Assembly (NCBI GenBank): GCA_022925895.1
Contig: JAKSYS010000328.1
Coordinates: forward strand, 1 to 64,000
DNA length: 64,000 nt
Source of the DNA: Fragilaria crotonensis
Taxonomy: Eukaryota; Bacillariophyta; Fragilariophyceae; Fragilariales; Fragilariaceae
Reading direction: 5' to 3'
Made by a program: the position numbers and the translations under genes. Numbering within the stretch: position 1 is the first letter of the stretch; every line of letters begins with the position of its first letter. The notes beneath the pieces were generated by a model. The model made no database searches. It was not told the origin of the DNA and saw nothing but the letters and a program-made list of their open reading frames with translations. Below are positions 43,521 through 55,785 of the stretch, piece after piece.

Positions 43521-44210
43521 GAGACACCTTCGAGCGCTCAAGCAAGAAGGCAGATACCAGCGAACGAGGAGCGACTTTGACTCAGGGGTCAATTGGGATG
43601 AAAGCGGAGTCTCTGCGATAAGATTGAGAACAGTACGAAACAAATGTGTCGACGCTTCATTGAAAACGGAAGCATATCTGGTATGCATATGTCATATGTC
43701 ATATGTCGTATGTCATCAGAGGCTTCGACAAGACACAAGACAGTGATGACAATATGATACTACAGTACTACAGTACTGTGTAATGCCGTGGACCGTGAGA
43801 CCGTGGACCTTGGTACTACCGGTAGTAGACTATTGTACCTGACACCTGGTACGATACTTGTACTAAGATTTCTATCTGAAGAGTCTACAGGCGAGTGTAT
43901 CACATATATTCATATATGAATACATTCTATGCAGACTGCAATTCTAGCTAGTACCACGGTAGGTACTCAATCGTGTGACTTCTCCGCTACGACATTACTG
44001 TATTACTAACAATTTGTACCGGTAGTGAATTTGCATTGTAGGTTTGTGCAAGATATGAACTGCTGCGTATTGCAGATGGTGGTGCTGCATTGTTTATTCG
44101 CGACGGCATTGATGCCACGACATTATGATCACTAAAACAAGATTAGCAAGTTGTATTCTAGTAACAAGGGCCCTAACAGGGCACATAACTGGAGAAGCCA
44201 AAGCTCACAT
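43521..44210. other. Intergenic DNA
   Basis: It separates two minus-strand genes. The sequence at 43750-43870 is dense in GTAC words (TACTACAGTACTACAGTACTG). CATATGTCATATGTC short repeats lie at 43685-43710. No gene. Confidence 0.5.
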
Positions 44211-44888
44211 CTACAGCCCAGCATACTCCGAGGCCGCCTTCTGGAGCTTGATGAGTCCGGCTTGAAACATGGCTTCGTTGTAGCCACGCTTCGTTGGGTT
44301 TTGTCGACAGATAGCACTGTTTAAAGCTGTTGCAAATGTTAGCCATACCAAATAAGGCAGCAAAAGTAATCCCGAGAGTGGATTATTTTGATAGAACAAC
44401 GGAATGATGATCAGCAACGATATCATCATCAACGAGTTTAGAATCATACCCATTCGGAGACGTTTCATTCCGAAAAAGACTGGAGCCCAGGGGAGATTCA
44501 ATGCAAGGTAATGAATCATCCAGAGGACCATTGGCGTCGACGTCGGTGACTGTGTTCGTTGGTAGACTCGCGCAGCTGCCACCCCCATCGCCGAGTACAG
44601 AATTGTCCACACAGGACCGAACAAGAAATCAGGTGGCGTCCAAGGCGGCAGATCAATCTTTTTGTACCACGACTTGGCCTGGCTCACAACAGGTGCTCCC
44701 AGCGCCCCTCCTACCGCATGCCCGACTGCCCATGCGACAGGCGATGACGTGAGCGCCAGCGCGGGTGATTGGGATCGCACCGACACCACCTTGGCATGTA
44801 CACGTGGTTGACCGGGCGCAAAGGCGATCGCCCCCGACGTTCCGCCGAGAAGCAAAGCCAAAGTAATGAGAAATTTAGATTCCACCAT
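44211..44888 (-). CDS. TspO/MBR (peripheral benzodiazepine receptor) family protein, plastid-type leader
   Basis: 225 residues from the ATG at 44888. A signal-like leader ends in GAIAFAPG, the diatom plastid ASAFAP-type motif. The TspO domain follows with WYKKIDLPPWTPPDFLFGPV then WTILYSAMGVAAARVY, a conserved Trp-rich third helix (LNLPWAPVFFGMKRL), and a fifth helix (LLLLPYLVWLTFATALN). TspO proteins are five-helix membrane proteins that bind tetrapyrroles and sterols. Ferrochelatase of the same tetrapyrrole pathway lies 3.5 kb away, but nothing shows co-regulation. Plastid targeting is inferred from the leader only. Confidence 0.87.
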   Translation of the reverse strand: MVESKFLITLALLLGGTSGAIAFAPGQPRVHAKVVSVRSQSPALALTSSPVAWAVGHAVGGALGAPVVSQAKSWYKKIDLPPWTPPDFLFGPVWTILYSAMGVAAARVYQRTQSPTSTPMVLWMIHYLALNLPWAPVFFGMKRLRMGMILNSLMMISLLIIIPLFYQNNPLSGLLLLPYLVWLTFATALNSAICRQNPTKRGYNEAMFQAGLIKLQKAASEYAGL

Positions 44889-46248
44889 TGCCAAGGAGAA
44901 TGTCACAGAAATAGAGTAACAATTTGATGGCTTCTCATCTTTTCGACAAAAAAAGATCCTCCTTGAAACGTCTGCGACAATACAGACATACAGTACCAGT
45001 ATCGGAGTGGTATCGATACAGTAGTCAATCGACGGGGACCGGTGACCGGTGGCATTTAGCGAGTGTGCGAGGTGCGAGGTCTCAAAGGTCCTCCAATAAG
45101 GGCCGAGTCGTGAGTCGTGAGTCGTGAATAAAGGAAGAATGAGGAGGAGGAACCATTTCAGTTTGACGTCTGGCTCGCGCTACCAGGTACACTGGATCTG
45201 CCAGTGTGAACATCAATCTGCTGGCGTCCGCAAAAAATTAATACAAAAAGCAAACATATTGCAAGCAAAAACGTTCATACAAAATTTGCTTGCAGCCACG
45301 ATGAAATGTAATTGCAATTCAAAACCTTGCCAGCTCGGATTTATCAACACTATGGCCAAAATCTTGGTTTGTGTCAACCAGATCGTTTAACAGTGTCAAA
45401 CTTAACAGCTGGAATTTGCTATTCTTGCAGAATCCAACAAAAGTTATTTTTGGGTTGAATTTGGGAATGAGCCGTTTGTCATGGCTCACTCAACATTACC
45501 TGTCAAAAAGTGCATGCTGGTTTTCTTTCCATAATGAACTGATTACCTAAGCAGAAAGACTCCAGGGTTCTGAATTGTTTACATTTGTAAAGTGGAGACC
45601 AAGGAGAACTGTTAATTGCTCTTGCAAATGTAGATCCCTTGCTGTCTATTTGAGGTTAAGAAGTCAGATTCGTCCATGCTCATGGCATTGGACATGCACT
45701 AGCAAGGCCTCCATGATATTTTTCTAAGTGGATTCATGGCTTTTCCTAGTGCGCCCAGATATTAATTGAAGGATTGAAGTGCAGTCTGTGAGTGAATAGC
45801 TTCCAATCTCATCTTCAATCCTCCTCCTGCGATTTTCCATTAGGCAATCTTGAACCAGTCCTTGGACAAGAAGCAAGGTCATCAATGATTTCAATACCTT
45901 GCTGCTACACCTTCACCAGCAACAGTCAATCCATCAGAAGTTGAGATGCATTTTTTTAGGAATCCCTTTGTGCTGTCATGCAACACGTTAGAACATCTGG
46001 AAGAACAGGTAGAATGTCATCAAGGATTCTCCCAGCATACACACTCTGCAGTTAACTTCACAAAAGTTGGCAAAAATGTCCATAATTGTTATATAAATAA
46101 ACTAATTATTGGGTTGTCACCGTATACAATCTTTGGACAAGACCATAGTGTGTACCCCACCATGGCCACACCATATTTCAAGGTGGCGACGGTTACATCT
46201 AATCCTAACCCTAATTCCCCACAATTCTGAGTGTCGATACCCTCTATA
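44889..46248. other. Gene-free interval upstream of TspO
   Basis: No gene is supported. Short TTTTTGTATTAATT-like AT-rich stretches occur at 45235-45300. The start of an open frame at 45946-46230 is not supported by any family match. Confidence 0.4.
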
Positions 46249-47729
46249 CGACAGTATTTGACGGACGGTAGAAAGGTGTCATCAACATTTGTCGTTTCCC
46301 TTCTTTTAGCATGCGGTCTCTCAATGATTTGGTGTACCTCAGCCACCTGCGTCATGTTGCCGAACCCTTCTGAAGTATCGACGCTAACGATCGTTCACAA
46401 TAATGTCTGTCGCCTGCCTGTAATCTTTCTGGGTGTGCATGCATTTCCTTTACTTCCGCTATTTCCAAGTCTCGAATGTGTTGTAGCTCTTGTTCCCCCG
46501 ATTTATGTAATACCTGATTCCAGGCCTTCCACAGGCTATTTGCCACATTATGTAGGTGCTTCAATATTGTTTTGAGACGTTGAAATCCATTCCCTTCCTG
46601 GATCTCGGGTACCGTTTTCATATGGGCTTTCGTCTGCCAAGAATCGCCACTCGACACTCAGGTACACTTTGATGGCGTTGCACCAACCAATCTGTTCTTG
46701 ATCTTGGATAGCTCGCCGAATGCGATCATGAAATTTCCGCGGATGTACCGTTAGATCCGGCGAGAATGGCTTCCCTTCGAACCATGATATTATGCCTTCT
46801 TTCAGAAGATGAAACACCGGATGATATTCTGGAGGGGACATCTGCTTGCGGAAAAACGATAATGTCTTGGCTTGCTCAGGATTTGCCTTGCATCGAAGGA
46901 CATGGATTGTGTTCTCATTCGTCTCGAGGCAGCATGGGCCCTTGTCCACGTTTGTATCGGCGCATGTTGTGTTGATCTTTTGCCGTTTCTCACCGGTATG
47001 CCATTGATCGAATATAAACCTTGTGTGTGCCACTTGATCCCTCGGTAGAAGCCTTCGATAAAGCATTCCAAACAACTCAATATCAACCGTGTTCCATACT
47101 TTGTTGTTCCATTTCTGTTGCGATTGAATGTACTGTCGGAGGTGGTAGCCATTGATATGATATCGCAGTGTCTCTTCTTCTTGACCAACTACCCGGATGC
47201 CGTTGACTGAGATAGTCACCTTTGCTTCCGGGGTATGACCAGTATGCTCCACTGATTGTCGGTATGATTGGTGATTTCGGTACCACGTCGCCACTTGATC
47301 GACGTGATTGTTCCTTTTGATGTCCTTGCTTTGAGCACCTTTGCGAGATGTATTTTGATGGCCTTTTACCCAGACTGGACGAATGCGTCTCCTGAGCGAA
47401 GACTTCTCGGCTTGTATTATACCCAGATAATCCGCGTTGCTCGGTTTTTGCATTTTCCTAGTTGACTTGGTCGTCGTTTGTGCAACCTTCGATATTGCTG
47501 CTTTGCTGTCGGTTACCCATCGAAAGTCACATTTATGTTTTTTGCCCCATAGGGTGTGAAGAAGTGAGATAAACAACAATGATGCCGCATACCCGCCTAA
47601 CTCGCATCGCGTAGAGTTAGCTGTGTCAAATGGACCGTCCACTGGACCTGCGCCTTCCGCTAACATTGTTTCATTCGGATGTCCATAATTGTTAGCAAAA
47701 GGCAACTCATTCCTAAGGGACATTATCAC
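46249..47729 (-). mobile_element. 5'-truncated retroelement: RNase H and C-terminal domain only
   Basis: The long frame 47729-46548 begins with an RNase H domain (STRCELGGYAASLLFISLL with catalytic Glu, RWVTDSKAAISKV with Asp), then a segment with PVWVKGHQNTS and a Cys/His-containing part (GPCCLETNENTIHVLRC) as at the end of non-LTR and related polyproteins. Continuation in other frames, ALASILQKGSAT-like end near 46352 and RRWLRYTKSLRDRMLKEGKR further on, shows the ORF ran on to about 46249 with one or two frame breaks. No reverse transcriptase lies upstream, so it is truncated. Whether it is a LINE or another class cannot be decided. The matched part is probably dead. Confidence 0.65.
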
Positions 47730-48322
47730 AGGGGGTCTGGTGGCCCAGCTTCACAGCTGTTTGCTTCCCTACCAACTGATCAATAACAACGAGCATCTGC
47801 TCCCATCAAGCTGATACTAGCAACCTCCTCTATCGCTTCTGCTGGACTGACATCAATAATATTGCACAAATTGAAAAAGAAAAACATACACAACAAGATC
47901 TTCCATTGCCCTTATCTCATTCTTCAGACAAAATAGCAATGCTCCTGTTGGTGATCCAGTTTTTAAGGTCCTCTACATCTACACACCTGCAGAATTGTTG
48001 TTGACACTGTGTTCCCATCATTGAAGAAGGAACTCATCTCTTTTGCATAATCTAAGCCTTGCTACTTGCTTATGGTTGTTTGAAAACAACCTGAGGTGTG
48101 CTGTTTATGATAGTCCAACGTCCAACATGATGTGTTTCTAGTGGCTCTAAGCCGTTTTAAGGTGGTACCAGGTTTCATATTTCGTTTTGTACGGAACTTT
48201 GAAGACATGTCCTGGCAACTAACTGACAATAGCTACTCACATATGAAAGCGATATTTCAAACAAACATGTCTCCACGGAAGCTGAGGATTTGTCATTAAT
48301 GGACATTTCTATACAAGAAAAA
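47730..48322. other. Intergenic DNA
   Basis: This lies between the truncated retroelement and the ferrochelatase stop codon. AT-rich, no gene recognised. Confidence 0.45.
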
Positions 48323-49827
48323 TCAATTAAATCCGAACATGTGAGAGATGGACTTCCCACTTAACAGCTCAATCATCACCGTGATAGCGAACCCAATCAT
48401 CGCAATGCGTCCATTAATTCTTTCCTTGGTCTGCAATCGTGCTCCAGCCCTAAGACCTTGTTCTGCTCCCACACCCTGAATTCCAGTAAGTCCCAACCGC
48501 TGGTCAAAATCTTGTTCGACACTGCCACAGTTGTTTGCAATACATGCCTCTGTAACTGATTGCGAAGGCTCTGAAAGAGCATCCATAACCATGTCGGCCA
48601 TGTCATCTATGAAAGCTGTATCCGTATTTAATGCAGGACATCGGCGCCAGTTGGTTATGCCACTCTCTTCTGCCAACTCCCGGTACTCAATATCTATTTC
48701 TTCCAGCGTTTCAATGTGCTCACTGACGAAGCTAATGGGAACAACGACCAAATTTTTGACGCCCTGCGCCCCCAACTCTGGCAATACGTCGTCGGTGTAA
48801 GGTCTAAGCCATTCAATGGGCCCCACTCGAGACTGGTAGCTCAAATGAACCTTCACCCCCTGTTCGGAGCCCGGTAGCGCCTCCGCGATCTTGTCAACAC
48901 ATTCTTTAATCTGTTGTTGGTAAGGGTCTCCAGCCTCAATGTACGACGCTGGTACCCCGTGAGCCGAAAACAGGATGTGACGAGGGCACGGATCATCCCC
49001 CGCTTCTGCTAGTTCTTCTTCATCAAAACTGTCCAACTCCTTTTGTATCAAAGCAGCCATAGCTTTAACGTAGCCAGGCCGATCATACCAGGATGCCACA
49101 ACCGTATGGACCATTTTGCCTGGCCCGAACGTGTCCGAATGTTTGGCGAATTCTTCTTGCAAAACCCTTAATGATGAACCCGAGGTCGAGATACTAAATT
49201 GCGGGTAGAGTGGTACGATGACAAGAGCATTGATTTGGTCCTTACGAATTTGATCGAGAGCTTCTTCGGTGAAGGGTTTCCAATAGCGCATGCCAATGTA
49301 TCCCTTAACATCTGCACCGTAACGGTCCTTCAAGGACTTGCACAGAAGATCGCGTTGAGCATTCGAATACTTGAGAATGGGCGATCCACCGCCAATCGAT
49401 TCATAGGCAGCTCGTGATTTAGGGGCGCGTCGTTTGGAAATTATGTAAGCAATCAGATTTTGAAGTGGTGCAAGTGGAGCTGGGAGGCGGATGATATCTG
49501 GGTCGGCAAATAAATTGAAGAGGAATCCTGGAGGGACAATGGCATAATGTCAATATTGGTAAATATGAGGCTAAAAATGAAAGCGTCCATCGCTTGTCTA
49601 CCTACCTTCAACGTCATCGCCCGTTTCGGACCACCAAGGTTGAGTAGCAACACTCCTAATCGAGGTTCGTCCTCAACTTCTAAGGACGGTGTGCCAACAA
49701 ACGGAGTATCAACAGGAAATGCGGTGGCCGCACTAAGTTTTGTTGTTGTCCATTGTGATCCACCCGGTACATTAAAGGATGCACAACATGAGAGTATGCC
49801 GAAGAGCATCATGAATTTCAACGTCAT
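48323..49827 (-). CDS. hemH: Ferrochelatase with C-terminal chlorophyll-binding helix
   Basis: It inserts Fe2+ into protoporphyrin IX, the last step of haem synthesis. Two exons, 49827-49606 and 49527-48323, join in phase 1. The N-terminal leader (CASFNVPG) fits plastid import. Core signatures: LGVLLLNLGGP, FADPDIIRLPAPLAPL, YESIGGGSPILKYSN, YGADVKGYIGMRYWKP, ILFSAHGVPASYIE with catalytic His, and VVVPISFVSEHIETLEEIDI. The C-terminus carries RINGRIAMIGFAITVMIELL, a light-harvesting-type helix as in plant type II and cyanobacterial enzymes. The first exon needs one added base near 49628 to read GGPETGDDVE and not KRAMTLK; the completed protein is about 475 residues. Confidence 0.93.
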
Positions 49828-49922
49828 GGCGGTTCCGATGCGTCTGATCAGTAAATTTCGAGAGTATGCTTGGAAGTTGGAGAGTATTGTACTTGTATCA
49901 TACTTGTGTACCACTTGTACTA

Positions 49923-49953
<31 letters not shown>

Positions 49954-52900
49954 TGGACTCAGGAGTCTGGAGCTCAAGGGCATGCAGGCGACAAGTACTG
50001 AGTACGTTGTACTACTATAGAGCGTGTCGCGACAAGTTATATGATAGGACTATTCACTATTCACACGACACCACCCATTGCACTCTGACACTATGTACCT
50101 AGTACTACTACCTACAGCACTACTTGCGCTAGTACGACAAGGTTGTGGAGTACCGTATTATGAACGTACTGGCGTACCCTACTAGCAACGAACAGCAGGA
50201 AACACCAATGAACTTGGAGTTCATGTGGAGTATATATATATTTTATGCATAGGGCGTAGGGGATTTCACAAAACACCATTCAAGTAATTAAGAGCACCTT
50301 AAAAGGTAGCCTTGATTTCTGAAGCAAATCACGTAAATGTGATGTTCCATAACTGTTCATCAGTTTGATGGTTTCTCTTTTTCGGCAGTATGAGTCAAAC
50401 ATTGCATGTGCAAATGGCAACATTTAAGGCAACCCCAAGAATGTTGTTTTTGCTTCAATGTGACTTCGAATTCGGTTCTTGACAACCCAAAACGCATCAC
50501 AACTCGAACAGATATCGTGTTCCATTACATGATAGGGTAGTACCATCTAGTAGTACAGATCACAAAGTGAAGTAAGATCACTGATAGCAACATTGGTGAT
50601 TCATTTTGATGCCAAATTGATTCTTGGCCATTTTCACAATTTATTGCGCTACAAAAACATGATTGTCCAACATGTCAGCTGGTGAATCTGAGAAAGCTGC
50701 CACTAAGCTGATGTTTTTGCTTTCAACAGCTCACCTTCCTATTTGTTAAGTTGAGCATTTCATGAACTATAGAAGTGACAAGAGGAGGAAGCAACAGAAA
50801 GAAAAGCAATAGTGGCGGCAGCTGAGGTCACCCTCAGACTCCGACAGCAATTTGAGGCCAAGATGATGATCCAATGGGTGGTGAGGATACAGCATCCTCC
50901 ACAAAACAACAAAATATTCACTCTTTCAATACCCTTGTTTTTAATAGCGAACATCAAAATCACAGCTTGAACCAATTTGCCTTGGCTTCCAACTGGCATG
51001 ACTTGCTTCTTCTTTCCAACCTGACACTGCCTGGGGAGTTGATTGAGAACTGGACAAGGTACTCAAAAACAACATAAATGTCAAATGGTCGGCCAAACCT
51101 ATTCTTGCAGAACACATGACATGTATCCCTGTGATCTGCAATGCTCCAACCACTTGTAAGCATGTCGGTTGTCTTGTGCATCTCCATGAATTTTTGACCT
51201 CAGATTCCATCTCTTATCGATAAGTAATCAAATCACCGCTCCAATCTGGATACAGCCTTCCAACCATTTTCTGACTCTGCCTTCAAGTAGAGCATTGTCC
51301 GACTCCATCTGCTCCTTGATGAATTGGCAATAGATCTAAAACATGAGGGCCTTGAAGAATTGCTCTTTTCAACATTTTTCGATGCATAAATAAAAGATGT
51401 TGTTCGACAATCATGTCCTCCACATTGGTATAGCCAGGGCCCTGTTTGGTTTTTTTGCATTGTTGATGGGAGAAAGAGCATTTGGAGGTACAGTAGCCAT
51501 GGCGAAGGACAGTTGAATTGTGATTGTTTGTGAATTTGATCTTGATTTGCTTGGGGATCAGTCAAACACGTCAAACGAGTGGCCAGCACAAAACCTCAGG
51601 TACGGAATTTGAAATTGAAAATCATTCCCCGCTTACTATTTGAGGTGGCAGCCAAGTTATTTGAAATCTCACAAAGAACTTCTTTGTATGGTTGTGTTGC
51701 TACTGAAGTGTTACACCTGCTGAAACGCGCAGCACATTCTTTGATTGTTCTACCACAACATTCCCTTTCCTGGATGCCAAAATGAACATTCGGCACTCTC
51801 ACTCTTCAGGAGACAAGAATTATTTCGTCCACGTTTGCTCTGGTTTGAAGACCAGCCAATGCTAGAACAGAACTAGCAAGCTGTAATTGATGTAGTGTTG
51901 ACCAAGGAATCCAATGTTGACAGCTTTGTTGCGACTCTCATTATGATTGCAATACCGCAAAGTTTATTGGTATGTGAAAGCAGCGGATTGAACGTGCCAT
52001 TCTGTTTCTGTGCAATATGCATGTCCATGGCTACTACCGTATTTCTCGGAATTTTGTACCCCACGGATTCCTGTACCCTTTGCCGAAAATCAATGTACAT
52101 TTTTGACCCACTCAACTCAAAAAAGTGAGCCCTTTTAGATCCTTTTGCAGAGCAAATTCTGGCATTTTGCTGAAACGTCAGGTCGTTTGAATTATTCGTG
52201 CCGAAACCTATTTTTAGATGTATAACTTCAATGATCAAGTGATAAGTTTAAATGTTTGTTTTCAAGTTTTTCAATGGTTTGCGCATTGGTTTTTTTTCCT
52301 CGCCGGTGACCTGTACCCTTCGGCCATTTTTGATGTACATTTGGGGGGCACAAAATACCGAGAAATACGGTAGTAAGTTGATTGATGAGCTCGAAAATAA
52401 ATTTTACCATTAGAAAATCAATGACACCTTCAAATTGAAGCAAGACTTATGTGGAAGCTAGCTATTCCAAAATTTTTGATGTTTGCCCCTGCTTTGTATA
52501 TGTACCAGTATTTAACAAACAGATATTGATTCTTCTGTGCAAAGGAGAGGAGGGCTTTGGTGTGCCTTCAATACCTACGCTGCTAGAAGTTCAATATTCA
52601 ATGTCTGTTATCATTCTTCTGTAATCCAATTTCTCAGGACATGAAGGGTGAAAACACATATTCTTTCAACTTGACCTATTATTATGATAGAATTTCCTTG
52701 CAATTGCCCACAGATGCCCTTTGTTGCTTGTTGTCTTGAACCTGCTGTTTTATGCAGATTTATTCCAGGAATAAATATACAATTCTCTTGTGGTACCCAA
52801 ATTGCAAGTCATGGTCTTAATGGCTGAAGAATCCCCTAGTTTTGACATCTGCATCCTTCAGTTGGTGCTTGCAGTTTGCAACATATTTTTTGTAAGATGA

Positions 52901-53720
52901 TTGTTGGTTGCATTTGTCCCAAGATGTTTTGACGGTCATTGATGTTCTTCATCTTCACTTGCATCCATGTTGTTGCCCTACTGCAAAAGTAATCAGTTTG
53001 TAATTTACGTTGTTGCTAGTTTTAAAGGGTTAATAGTTGTAGCTTATAAAAGTTATGAGACTAGTTTTTAAAACAAGAGAGCAGTCCATCCCTGATGGGA
53101 TTGAACTGTTCTCTTTTGTTGATCTAGGAGACTCAGTGAGTCTCTAGTAGGAGTTGTCAACCAGTTCTCATTCTACTGCTGTACAGTTGTACTGTTGTCC
53201 AGGATCAGTGCTCTACTGTTGCACTGTACGATTGCATTACTTGTCTACCGGTATATCCAAGTACTATACATGGCCATTGTATTGTTGTGCTGGTTACTAG
53301 TAATTGTAGTATACTGTATGGCACCACGCTAAGGGCACGTGCGGTGTGCTGCAGTTGTTACCAGCAGCAATTGCAGTGCATGTATTGGAGAGAAATCATG
53401 TGCTGTACACCAAGGATGCAAGGCAGGAGGGGGTCTTGCTCTTGTTCTGGATATAACAAGGACTTTTGTTGCTATATCTATCACTCGTCCATTTTTCCAA
53501 GCTTAGTTCATCAACAAATGATGTGACAATGCATCCTGGATTGAGTCTAGAGTCAAGTAGCTACTGTAAGTGGCAATGCTGGTAGCTGACGACATTAATG
53601 ATCACATTTTTGGTCCAACAGAAAAAGTTAGAAAAGAACATTCAAAATCATCTTCCTGTTTCTTATGTTATTCACCACTCACAAAAACCTCTCATTTTGC
53701 ACCAATTTGAATGACCTGCT
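49828..53720. other. Long gene-free interval
   Basis: About 3.9 kb without a supported gene. It includes GTAC-rich DNA (49880-50180), the mariner-like MITE at 52034-52373 and decayed-looking stretches, among them a minus-strand trace at 51230-51560 (MATVPPNALSPINNAKKPNR in one frame) that soon meets stops. Conserved family signatures are absent. Confidence 0.45.
52034..52373. mobile_element. Tc1/mariner-like MITE, 340 bp
   Basis: The ends are inverted repeats: CTACCGTATTTCTCGG at 52034-52049 and its exact complement at 52358-52373, with the similarity continuing for about 28 bases with two mismatches. TA flanks both sides (52032-52033 and 52374-52375). It is too short to encode a transposase. 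Both halves also contain CCTGTACCCTT followed by TGTACATTT in the same direct orientation, an unusual direct repeat inside an inverted-repeat frame. Confidence 0.7.
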
Positions 53721-55785
53721 GACCTTTTCAGTTGAAAACCAGATTGTCCCGATGCAAAACGGCATGGCGGTGTTTCTGTGGCGGATGTTGTACATAAGAT
53801 TCCGTCAGATTTTGTCCTTGTTGTTGGAGCTTATACTCTTCTGATGGAGTTAAAGTTCTGCAATTTACGGGCGGGACTCTAACTTGCTGTGTACCCTGCC
53901 TTACTGAGTGCCCTTCCCACCACACCTGTACAAGTATCTTCCGTTGAAGTTGCTTGCCGGAATGCCCAAGACGCCAGAGGCAGAGGAGGGCGGGGAGAGT
54001 AGCTAAAGGGATTGAGGGTGGGGTTAACCAGGCCCGAGGCAATGGCCACGACCGCCCTGGAGCATAGCGGCGGAAAGGCCGGTCATAACGGGTTGGGCCT
54101 GGACCTGGAGGTAGCGGTAGCTAGAGCTCCTCAGAGCGCCACCGGCCGACCATTCTGATTTTGTTGCAGGGACGCCCGCGCATATCAAAGCCATGGCACC
54201 GCCGGCGCGGGTGGAGCGGGCTTGGCGGCGGTGAAGGAGGGGTCGGGGTAGAGAGCCAGCGTGGATCAAAGGAGGGTGAGAGGTCCTGCGCAGGTAAGTG
54301 CCATAATCGAGAAGCATCATCGGCCATCGCGTTCGCCGAGCCTGCAATGTGCAAGTACGTGGGCACGTAACGGTAATAGCGATGGTGGAGGGATTGGCGT
54401 AAGAGATATGCCCGCGAGCCAAGGACGTGGCAGAGCCTTTCAAGACCAGGCTAACGAGGCGACATTCTTGTCAGTTGCAGTTTAGAGCATGCACTCGGCA
54501 ACCCGCAATGTGGTTTGCAAGCACATCTTTGTGAGCAATGATGGCCGTGAGCTCCGAATCGGAAATCGAAATGGTGCCGTCGGGGTTATCAGCGGTCACC
54601 AGCCAGCATGCGCTGGACGGCAAAGGGGAAAGGCATGTGCAACAAAGTGGGCGGAAAAGCCTTGCCATCACCATTGTGGAACCACACCCCCACGCCGAGG
54701 CCGCTGGCGTCACTGGCGCCGAGGAAGTGGGGTTCACGGGGTGCAACTCCTGGAGGCAATTGGGTCGGTTGTGTAGCATGTTGGGCAGGGTCTTGAAGTC
54801 TGCTGCTAAGTTGCGTACGCATGCTGTGATGAGGACCGGATTGCTGGTGGGGAGGATTGGAGAGACTGTTGTAGGATGGAGAACAGGCCTAGGGATCCCG
54901 GATCCCGGCAAAGCAGGAGACATAAAGCGCAGCTCCTAACACTTTATGCCGAAAGGCCATGGAGACTTGTTTGCAGGAGGGTTGAGGTGTTCCAACAATT
55001 CATAATGGCGCTCGAGCCGGCGGTGCGGCGGCAATAGCAGGGTTCTGGCCTGCGTATCAGATCCCAACCCAAAATACGTGTCCTTGTGCTCCAAGAGTGT
55101 ATGCATCTCCTTGATGGACGCGTGTTCTTTTGGCAGGCAGGATCACCCTTTTCAAAGGGCGTAGGTCATCATCGATGGATGACAACGTATGGCGCAGGGC
55201 ACGGCCGTTTTGCGACGCCGTTAGTGCCATGCTGAGCAGGAAATTGTCTACATAGACGTCCACGTTCGCTACCGGCGGCCGTCCATGCTTGTGCCGTTGC
55301 ATGTCATGGACCGTCGGCCGCATAATTGGCCTGTCCTCAAGGATGTCGGGTAAAGGTGTTGCGGCAGCGGCCTCCAACTGACACATCGCACTACTGTGGG
55401 CGGGTCGCTCGACGGGTGAGAGGCGGCGCCGTTCCTGGACATGTCGCAAATTGTTTCTGTGAGCACGCAGAAATTCGGCGGGGATTCCACCCAGCCCATT
55501 GGTAGGGCTAATGGGAATGCCACCAACCGAGGTGTACCCGGAGAAGTCAGCAAAATGACTCCTAACTTAGGGATGTCGCGGACGTTAACCCAAGCGCGGT
55601 AGAACCTGTCCGCAATGTCTATTGTGGCCAGATAAACCGGTCCATACTGTGGGTTGCTCTTGACTACTGTGCGGACAACCCGCTGAAGCGCCCGGCCAAA
55701 TTGCATGGCCTCCTTCGGCACGAGGGGAATGGTTTCGTCTTTCACCGCCGTGTAACTGTACAAGTCGACAATAAGACGAGCGACA
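53721..55785 (-). mobile_element. Degenerate RT/RNase H element fused to the copia pol frame
   Basis: The retroelement coding sequence here does not match copia. In the pol frame it starts near 55785 with RLIVDLYSYTAVKDETIPLV and continues through PKEAMQFGRALQRVV, IDIADRFYRAWVNVRDIPKL and LPMGWVESPPNFCVLTETIC, a reverse transcriptase of a different lineage. Downstream pieces in shifted frames include the catalytic box VDVYVDNFLL (55240 region), NPDGTISISDSELTAIIAHK and HIAGSANAMADDASRLWHLP, an RNase H end. Several frame breaks are visible. The 3' end near 53720 is not defined. The DNA is markedly more GC-rich than the adjoining copia part. Likely a decayed non-copia element. Confidence 0.75.

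Noticed and set aside
51230-51590. Possible pseudogene on the minus strand
   Set aside because: One frame gives a plausible start but soon meets stops, and no domain is recognisable.
54140-55450. Several plus-strand open frames opposite the RT remnant
   Set aside because: They are complements of the GC-rich RT/RNase H coding strand and show no domains.
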